A DNA stretch of 15,770 nt from the NCBI GenBank assembly GCA_005880175.1, contig VBJR01000174.1:1-15770 (forward strand), in the 5' to 3' direction. This document shows positions 8,412 through 15,770 of the stretch, in pieces. The notes under the pieces are model-generated. The model did no database searches. It was not told the origin of the DNA and saw only the letters and a list, made by a program, of their open reading frames with translations. Within the stretch, counting starts at the first letter, position 1. The number at the start of each line of letters is the position of its first letter. The translations under genes were made by a program, and so were the position numbers. This DNA is from Chloroflexota bacterium. GTDB taxonomy: Bacteria > Chloroflexota > Dormibacteria > Dormibacterales > Dormibacteraceae.

Positions 8412-8450
8412 CTGCCCGGGATCCCACCCTGCGGCGGGGGTCCCGGGCAG
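8412..8450. terminator. Strong GC hairpin between convergent genes
   Basis: Bases 8412-8425 pair with 8437-8450 through 14 positions including one G-U pair (CTGCCCGGGATCCC against GGGGTCCCGGGCAG), loop 8426-8436. It lies 74 bases after the serine hydrolase stop and 94 bases beyond the stop of the minus-strand CoA-binding gene, so it can serve both directions. No T-run follows on either strand, which is common for GC-rich terminators. The spacer 8339-8543 also holds a two-copy TAGGGCC repeat at 8386-8399 and a 5-bp hairpin at 8459-8471. I see no gene in it. Confidence 0.6.
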
Positions 8451-8516
8451 ACTTCCGACGGCGTAGCGCCGCCGGCCTTGCAGGCACAGGTATACGGGCC
8501 CACCCTCCTCCCCGAA

Positions 8517-8535
8517 GCGCCGGCTGAGCCGGCGC
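8517..8535 (-). terminator. Hairpin just after the CoA-binding gene
   Basis: A perfect 8-bp stem, GCGCCGGC (8517-8524) with GCCGGCGC (8528-8535), loop TGA. It starts nine bases past the stop of the minus-strand CoA-binding gene, the expected place for its terminator. There is no clear U-tract. Confidence 0.5.
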
Positions 8536-8543
8536 CCGGCCCC

Positions 8544-9062
8544 TCAGCCCTCCGGCAGCCGCATCGCCAGGCGGCTCGTCACCACGCCCGTGTTGAGGCC
8601 GATGGTCCGCAGGCCGCCGAAGAACCGGGCGTGCTCGATCTTGCAGCAGCGGTCCATCACCACCCTCAGGCCCGCCGCCCGCGCGATGTCGGCCGCCTCG
8701 TGGCTCACCACGCCCAGCTGCATCCACAGCACCTTCGCGCCGATCTCGACCGCCTCCCGGGCGATCGGCGGCACCTCGCGGGACGGGCGGAACACGTCCA
8801 CGATCTCGATGTCGTGGTCCGCCGCCGCCTCGCCCAGGCTGGCGTACACCCGGCGGCCCAGGATCTCCCGCTTGCCGGCCTGCGCCGGGTTGACCGGGAC
8901 GATGTCGTATCCGTTCGCGTCCAGGTAGATCGCCGCGAACGAGCTGGCGTTGTAGTAGTTCGAGCTCAGGCCGACCATCGCGATGGTCCGGCACTCGGTG
9001 AGGATCCGGTAGCGGTCCCAGGCCGTCAGGCCGTAGTCGTTGCGCTCGCCGACCGCGCTCAT
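8544..9062 (-). CDS. CoA-binding domain protein (YccU-like)
   Basis: A 172-residue Rossmann-type protein with one CoA_binding domain. It shows ILTECRTIAMVGLSSNYYNASS (residues 20-41), GYDIVPVNPAQ, ILGRRVYASLGE, DIVDVFRPSREVP-like spacing (IEIVDVFRPSREVPPI), KVLWMQLGVVSHEA and the C-terminal VMDRCCKIEHARF. These single-domain proteins resemble the CoA-binding part of succinyl-CoA synthetase alpha, but their role is not settled. The ATG at 9062 is preceded by AGGAGG about seven bases away, one of the few good Shine-Dalgarno sites in the window. That site overlaps the metY stop, so the two genes form one transcript. The pairing with O-acetylhomoserine sulfhydrylase recurs in other genomes as far as I recall, suggesting a sulfur or acyl-CoA link. 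Confidence 0.88.
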   Translation of the reverse strand: MSAVGERNDYGLTAWDRYRILTECRTIAMVGLSSNYYNASSFAAIYLDANGYDIVPVNPAQAGKREILGRRVYASLGEAAADHDIEIVDVFRPSREVPPIAREAVEIGAKVLWMQLGVVSHEAADIARAAGLRVVMDRCCKIEHARFFGGLRTIGLNTGVVTSRLAMRLPEG

Positions 9063-9073
9063 CGCAGACCCTC

Positions 9074-12340
<3,267 letters not shown>

Positions 12341-12365
12341 GCGCTGCCCGCCTGGGCCAGCACCG

Positions 12366-12383
12366 TGCCACCTCTGGGTGGCA
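12366..12383. terminator. Hairpin between convergent dxs and the DUF2203 gene
   Basis: TGCCACC (12366-12372) and GGTGGCA (12377-12383) form a 7-bp perfect stem with a TCTG loop, 26 bases after the dxs stop. It is followed by AACTATCC rather than a U-run. The position favours termination of dxs. Confidence 0.5.
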
Positions 12384-12415
12384 ACTATCCAACGAATGGC
12401 GCTCGCCGTACCTGA

Positions 12416-12444
12416 GCCACCCCTCGACCGGGCTGAGAGGTGGC
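12416..12444 (-). terminator. Imperfect hairpin downstream of the DUF2203 gene
   Basis: GCCACC (12416-12421) pairs with GGTGGC (12439-12444), and CTC (12423-12425) with GAG (12435-12437), with one mismatch between. It lies 24 bases past the stop of the minus-strand gene. The stem reuses the same GCCACC/GGTGGC words as the hairpin at 12366-12383, so alternative pairing between the two is possible. Confidence 0.4.
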
Positions 12445-12468
12445 AGATGTACGGCAGGACACGTTCGC

Positions 12469-12870
12469 TCAGACCGGTTTGCGGCCCCGGAACCCCTCGC
12501 CGATGCGGTGCCAGTGGGCGACCCGGTCCTCGCCCAGCTGCCAGCACAGCTCGACCAGCTCGCCGTCCCGGTAGGACAGGAAGTCCACCAGGCCCATGCG
12601 CGGGTCCTTCAGCTCCACCCCCATCTGGTGGAGCGCGCCCAGCGCCGCGACCAGGTCGTCCTCCGCCGCCCGCAGCGCGCCGGTGCTCTCCTCGAACCGC
12701 TCGCGCTCCGACGCGGTCGCGCCCTCGCGCCGCATCCGGTACTCCGCGATCCGCACCTGGTCCGTCAGCTCGTCGAGCTGACCCGACAGCTCCACGATCT
12801 GGCCGACCAGCCGGCGGACCTCCGGCAGCGCCCTGTTCGCCTCGTGCAGCCGGTACGTCCGAGTCCCCAC
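12469..12870 (-). CDS. DUF2203 family protein
   Basis: From GTG 12870 this gives 133 residues, matching the DUF2203 family in length. The N-terminus [25 protein letters not shown] starts a long helix, and residues 20-85 are mostly charged helix (likely a coiled coil). The C-terminal [49 protein letters not shown] is the conserved part of the family. Function is unknown. The frame is open back to 12903, but those eleven residues include the promoter and have no family match, so the GTG seven bases after a TATGCT hexamer is preferred. It is divergent from coaA and convergent with dxs. It has no signal peptide or membrane span. Confidence 0.85.
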   Translation of the reverse strand: MGTRTYRLHEANRALPEVRRLVGQIVELSGQLDELTDQVRIAEYRMRREGATASERERFEESTGALRAAEDDLVAALGALHQMGVELKDPRMGLVDFLSYRDGELVELCWQLGEDRVAHWHRIGEGFRGRKPV

Positions 12871-12876
12871 GGGCCC

Positions 12877-12883
12877 TAGCATA
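12877..12883. promoter_or_regulatory. Bidirectional promoter with overlapping -10 elements (DUF2203 gene / coaA)
   Basis: The 7-base TAGCATA reads TAGCAT on the plus strand (12877-12882), eight bases before the coaA TTG at 12891. It reads TATGCT on the minus strand (12878-12883), seven bases before the GTG at 12870. Both gene starts would lie at the expected transcription start, and the whole gap between start codons is only 20 bp. No clear -35 hexamer is seen on either side. That both hexamers are used is inferred. Confidence 0.5.
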
Positions 12884-12890
12884 GGCCCCA

Positions 12891-13841
12891 TTGCAGCGAT
12901 CACCGAACGGGTACACGCCGTACGTGACCTTCTCGCGGGACGAGTGGGCGCGGCTGCGCGCGTCCACCCCCATGACGCTGACCGACGACGACCTCGAGAC
13001 CCTCCGCGGCCTCAACGAGCAGGTGTCGCTGCTCGAGGTGGCCGACGTCTACCTGCCCCTCTCGCGCCTGCTCAACCTGTTCGTCGCCGCGGCCCAGGAC
13101 CTGCACCACGTCACCGACCGCTTCCTGGGCAAGCCGGCCCGGCCCGTGCCCTACATCGTCGGCATCGCCGGCAGCGTGGCCGTCGGCAAGAGCACGTTCG
13201 CCCGCATCCTGCGCGCGCTGCTGGCCCGCTGGCCCAACCACCCCCAGGTGGACCTGGTCACGACCGACGGGTTCCTCTACCCCAACGGGGTGCTGGAGGA
13301 GCGCGGCCTGATGAACCGGAAGGGCTTCCCCGAGAGCTACGACCTGCGCCGCCTGATGCGATTCATGGCCGAGCTGAAGTCCGGGGCCGACGAGGTGCGC
13401 GCGCCCGTCTACTCGCACCTGGTCTACGACATCCTCCCCGACGAGGAGACTGTGGTGCGGCGGCCGGACATCGTGCTGGTCGAGGGCCTGAACGTGCTGC
13501 AGACGCCGGACAACGCCCGCCGGCGGTCGATCCGCACGTTCGTGTCCGACTTCTTCGACTTCTCGATCTACCTGGACGCCGAGGAGCACGACGTGGAGGA
13601 GTGGTACGTGGCCCGGTTCCTCACGCTCCGGGACACCGCCTTCCGTGACCCGCGGTCGTACTTCCGCCGCTACGCGGAGCTCTCCACGGAGGACGCGGTG
13701 GCGACCGCCCGCCGGATCTGGACCGAGATCAACGGCGCCAACCTGCGGGAGAACATCCGCCCGACGCGCAACCGCGCCCGGCTGATCCTGCGCAAGGGCG
13801 CGGACCACGCGATTCGCGAGGTCCGCCTCCGGAAGATCTAG
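12891..13841 (+). CDS. coaA: Type I pantothenate kinase
   Basis: A 316-residue protein, full length for the bacterial type I enzyme. The start is TTG 12891: the family N-terminus ([19 protein letters not shown], residues 9-27) lies upstream of the next in-frame GTG at 12924, so the TTG is needed. The P-loop [15 protein letters not shown] is at 91-105, [10 protein letters not shown] at 123-132, RKGFPESYD at 143-151, and [14 protein letters not shown] plus [14 protein letters not shown] follow. The C-terminal [23 protein letters not shown] is the usual nucleotide-base region. CoaA phosphorylates pantothenate in the first, CoA-feedback-inhibited step of CoA synthesis. It is divergent from the DUF2203 gene through a very short shared promoter, and a palindromic element begins two bases after its stop. 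Confidence 0.96.
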   Translation: MQRSPNGYTPYVTFSRDEWARLRASTPMTLTDDDLETLRGLNEQVSLLEVADVYLPLSRLLNLFVAAAQDLHHVTDRFLGKPARPVPYIVGIAGSVAVGKSTFARILRALLARWPNHPQVDLVTTDGFLYPNGVLEERGLMNRKGFPESYDLRRLMRFMAELKSGADEVRAPVYSHLVYDILPDEETVVRRPDIVLVEGLNVLQTPDNARRRSIRTFVSDFFDFSIYLDAEEHDVEEWYVARFLTLRDTAFRDPRSYFRRYAELSTEDAVATARRIWTEINGANLRENIRPTRNRARLILRKGADHAIREVRLRKI

Positions 13842-13842
13842 C

Positions 13843-14229
13843 CCGAAGTTCCCTGCTTGCGGTGAACTTGGTTGAGCTCGGATTCGCGGTGCATGGTCTG
13901 GCTACAGCGCCCGGAACGAGCTCCAGTGGCGCCGTTGGGAGCGAGTCGGGGTGCGCGATCTGGTCTGACCAAGTTGAAGCACGAAGCCACGAAGGCCACG
14001 GAGACGCACGAAGGGTACTCGGCCTCGACCCGGCTCTCCGACCCCTGCCGGCCTTGGCTGAACGGAGCCCGCGGCTCGTGGGGTGAGCAGGTGGCCGATG
14101 CATCGTGCGTCTTCGTGCCCTTGGTGCCTTCGTGCTTCAAACGCGCTCGGACAGACCACGGGTGTACTGGCCACATCTGCACGGCCGTCGCGAGTTCGGC
14201 CCCAATACGATCGCCCTCAGGAACTTCGG
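13843..14229. repeat. Nested palindromic intergenic element, MITE-like
   Basis: This 387-bp stretch contains no convincing gene. Its ends are an exact 10-bp inverted repeat, CCGAAGTTCC (13843-13852) and GGAACTTCGG (14220-14229), abutting the stop codons of the two convergent genes. Inside, TGGTCTG (13961-13967) matches inverted at 14152-14158, and 39-base arms at 13974-14012 and 14102-14140 match at 34 of 39 positions with no gap. The arms are built from repeated CACGAAG-like words. Weaker inverted similarity (TCGCG, GTGCA, TGGC in order) lies between the outer and inner arms. It may be a non-autonomous mobile or genome-dispersed repeat. Termination for both neighbours is the alternative role. 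Confidence 0.6.
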
Positions 14230-14230
14230 T

Positions 14231-15142
14231 CTAGGCGGGGCCGGCCAGGGCCGCCCGGAGCGCGGCCGCCACCTCGTCCTGCGCGACCCGGCTGCGGTCG
14301 ATCACGGCGGACATGCGCAGGAAGCCGTGGATCATGTCCGGATACTCGGAGAGCTGCACCGGCACGCCGGCCGCGCGCAGCCGCTCCGCGTAGGCGACGC
14401 CCTCGTCGCGGAGCGGGTCCAGCCCGCAGACCATCACCAGCGCGGGCGCCACCCCGGCCAGCGACGCCGCCCGCAGCGGCGAGGCGTCCGGATGGGCGCC
14501 GTCCGCCGCGCCCAGGTAGAGGTCCCAGTACCAGCGCATGCCGGCCAGCGTCAGCCCGAAGCCGTTCGCGTTCGCGGCATAGGAGGCGGTGTCGAAGCGG
14601 TGGTCGATCACCGGGTAGACGAGCGTCTGGTGGGCCAGGCGGAGGCCGGCGTCCCGCGCCCGCAGCGCCACGACCGCGGCGAGGTTGCCCCCCGCGCTGT
14701 CCCCGGCCACGGCGACCCGCGGCGTCTGCTCGAACGCCCACCGGGTGACCGTCCAGCTGTCCTCCACCGCGGCCGGGAAGCGGTGCTCGGGGGCGAGCCG
14801 GTAGTGCACCGCGGCCACCCGGCACCCGGTGCGGTTGGCCAGGCCCCGGCAGAGCCCGTCGTGCGTGTCGAGCGAGCCGATCACCCAGCCGCCGCCATGG
14901 AAGTAGACGATCAGCGGGGTGTCGGTGCCGGCCTCCGGCGCGTACAGGCGGATGGGCACGCCGCCGACGTCCAGGTCCTCGACCGCGTGCACGTCCTCGC
15001 TGGGACCGTACAGGACGGCGGCCCGCTCCTCCGCCATCGCGCGGGCCGCCTCGGGGGTCTGCTCCTCGGTGGGCGGAAGGCCGAGCGCGGCCATCCGGTC
15101 CAGGTACGCCCGGGCCTGCGGGTCGATCGCGATCGCGCTCAT
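14231..15142 (-). CDS. Alpha/beta hydrolase, hormone-sensitive lipase (fold-3) family
   Basis: A 303-residue cytoplasmic esterase. The oxyanion motif HGGGW is at 82-86, the nucleophile elbow GDSAGG at 147-152 (S149), the acid in GLDPLRDEG (D242) and the histidine in MIHGF (H272), so the triad is complete. The N-terminal cap (residues 1-45, with DPQARAYLDRMAALG) is also typical. Members hydrolyse short-chain esters and some lactones, and the natural substrate cannot be told. The ATG is one base after the stop of the flavin reductase upstream, so the two are probably translated together. The 3' end sits right beside the palindromic element. Confidence 0.93.
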   Translation of the reverse strand: MSAIAIDPQARAYLDRMAALGLPPTEEQTPEAARAMAEERAAVLYGPSEDVHAVEDLDVGGVPIRLYAPEAGTDTPLIVYFHGGGWVIGSLDTHDGLCRGLANRTGCRVAAVHYRLAPEHRFPAAVEDSWTVTRWAFEQTPRVAVAGDSAGGNLAAVVALRARDAGLRLAHQTLVYPVIDHRFDTASYAANANGFGLTLAGMRWYWDLYLGAADGAHPDASPLRAASLAGVAPALVMVCGLDPLRDEGVAYAERLRAAGVPVQLSEYPDMIHGFLRMSAVIDRSRVAQDEVAAALRAALAGPA

Positions 15143-15143
15143 C

Positions 15144-15641
15144 TCACGTCCCGTTGTCGGCGAGGTCGATGAACGCCCGCCGGTGGTAGACCAGCGGGAG
15201 CAGGCCGTCGGTGACCCCGCCCTCGCACACCTCGCCGATGAACACCCAGTGGTCGCCGGCCTCGATCGCCTGGCGGGTCACGCAGGCGGCGTACGCGGCC
15301 GAGTCCTCGTGCAGGACCGGGCCGCCCTCGGGCAGCTCGGGCCGCCGCCAGGCGATGCCCTCGAACTTCTCCTCGGCCTTCGATGCGTACAGCACCGCGA
15401 GGTGCTCGCGACCGCCGGCGAGGAAGTTGACGGTGAATCCGCCCGACGCCTGCAGCGCGGGCAGCGTGTTGGAGCCCTTGTCGATGCAGACGAGTACTAG
15501 GGGGGGATCGAGCGAGACCGCGCAGAACGCGCTGAGCGTGAGCCCGCGCGGCCGAATTCCCGCCTCGTGCGCCGTGACGATCGCGACGCCGGACGGAAAG
15601 CACGCCATGATCTCGCGATAGAGCTGAGCGGTGACAGCCAC
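15144..15641 (-). CDS. Flavin reductase family protein (FMN-binding split barrel)
   Basis: A 165-residue protein from GTG 15641. It shows MACFPSGVAIVTA near the N-terminus, GLTLSAFCAVSLDPPLVLVCIDKGSNT at about 33-59, SGGFTVNFLAGG, and C-terminal GDHWVFIGEVCEGG and PLVYHRRAF, all typical of the HpaC/flavin_reduct family. These enzymes use NAD(P)H to reduce free FMN or FAD, usually for a partner monooxygenase. No monooxygenase is in the window, only the co-transcribed alpha/beta hydrolase. Its stop is separated from the hydrolase ATG by one base. No Shine-Dalgarno precedes the GTG. A TTGACG hexamer lies upstream. Confidence 0.92.
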   Translation of the reverse strand: MAVTAQLYREIMACFPSGVAIVTAHEAGIRPRGLTLSAFCAVSLDPPLVLVCIDKGSNTLPALQASGGFTVNFLAGGREHLAVLYASKAEEKFEGIAWRRPELPEGGPVLHEDSAAYAACVTRQAIEAGDHWVFIGEVCEGGVTDGLLPLVYHRRAFIDLADNGT

Positions 15642-15648
15642 CGCGGAA

Positions 15649-15678
15649 AGCTTCGCCCGGCTCCCGCCCCGCCGTCAA
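15649..15678 (-). promoter_or_regulatory. Candidate promoter of the flavin reductase-hydrolase operon
   Basis: On the minus strand TTGACG (15673-15678) is followed after 18 bases by GAAGCT (15649-15654), which ends seven bases before the GTG at 15641. The -35 is good and the -10 is weak. Confidence 0.35.
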
Positions 15679-15702
15679 GTGGGGTCGCGGCGGCCGGGTC
15701 GA

Positions 15703-15708
15703 TACTAT
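15703..15708 (+). promoter_or_regulatory. -10 element of the gene at the right edge, probably leaderless
   Basis: TACTAT is followed by seven bases and the ATG at 15716. There is no Shine-Dalgarno (GTCGGGG fills the gap). The -35 region is unclear. Confidence 0.45.
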
Positions 15709-15715
15709 GTCGGGG

Positions 15716-15770
15716 ATGCCCGACCTCGTCGAGTTCCTGCCCGGCACCGCGTCCCGGTCCGAATGGGCGC
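15716..15770 (+). CDS. Start of an unidentified protein (cut by window edge)
   Basis: ATG at 15716 opens MPDLVEFLPGTASRSEWA and is still open at the window end. Eighteen residues are too few to assign a family. The start is supported by the TACTAT hexamer seven bases upstream and by its divergent position from the flavin reductase. Confidence 0.5.
   Translation, partial: MPDLVEFLPGTASRSEWA

Noticed and set aside
12421..12450. Second thi-box, suggested by GGGCTGAGAGGTGG at 12430-12443
   Set aside because: The partner half (CCTGATCTGG...AATGCCAGCG) is absent nearby, the next genes converge here, and a simple hairpin explains the bases.
13974..14140. CRISPR array, suggested by repeated CACGAAG words
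   Set aside because: The words are 7-9 bases with no spacers of regular length, occur as one inverted pair, and no cas gene is near.
13862..14234. Small open frames on both strands inside the palindromic element
   Set aside because: They change with the inverted arms, have no ribosome site or family features, and mirror each other because the DNA is palindromic.

Overview
The window is very GC-rich (by eye above 70%) with dense, mostly overlapping genes. Strong Shine-Dalgarno sequences are rare, and many start codons sit 6-8 bases after a TANNNT-like -10 element. GTG and TTG starts are common. Together with the gene families present (MEP-pathway dxs, type I pantothenate kinase, DUF2203, MetY plus a CoA-binding protein, LutB/LutA), this suggests a soil- or groundwater-type Actinomycetota, or a neighbouring high-GC lineage such as a Chloroflexota or Dormibacterota-like bacterium. 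The sequence alone does not settle the phylum.

Layout. 1-149: start of a thioredoxin reductase (minus strand, cut by the window edge). 200-858: a VapBC toxin-antitoxin pair (minus). 899-8338: a long plus-strand run with a sigma70-like promoter, a TPP riboswitch, an NCS1 permease of the hydroxymethylpyrimidine (CytX) type, thiD, a DUF255/YyaL thioredoxin-fold protein, a frame-broken LutB-LutA locus, a small DUF6941-like protein and a serine hydrolase of the class C beta-lactamase fold. 8339-8543: hairpin-rich spacer between convergent genes. 8544-10456: metY and a CoA-binding protein (minus). 10534-12340: dxs (plus), with one internal frame break. 12469-12870 and 12891-13841: a DUF2203 protein (minus) and coaA (plus), back to back with 20 bp between start codons. 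13843-14229: a nested palindromic element filling the gap between two convergent genes. 14231-15641: an HSL-family alpha/beta hydrolase and a flavin reductase (minus). 15716-end: the first codons of an unidentified plus-strand gene.

How the genes fit together. Thiamine pyrophosphate (TPP) runs through the window. The TPP riboswitch controls pyrimidine uptake (CytX) and phosphorylation (ThiD), and by close packing possibly also YyaL and LutBA. Dxs uses TPP as cofactor, and its product feeds both isoprenoids and the thiamine thiazole. MetY makes homocysteine by direct sulfhydrylation, and CoaA commits pantothenate to CoA.

The points most worth a second look are (1) the nested palindromic element at 13843-14229, (2) a DUF2203/coaA bidirectional promoter with overlapping -10 elements and apparently leaderless starts, and (3) a cluster of frame breaks in otherwise well-conserved genes (LutB, LutA, dxs, probably the serine hydrolase). 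At two of these a few tens of bases appear to be missing, so they are either real decay or assembly error. I found no CRISPR array, prophage, transposase, rRNA or tRNA, and no clear new multi-gene system.
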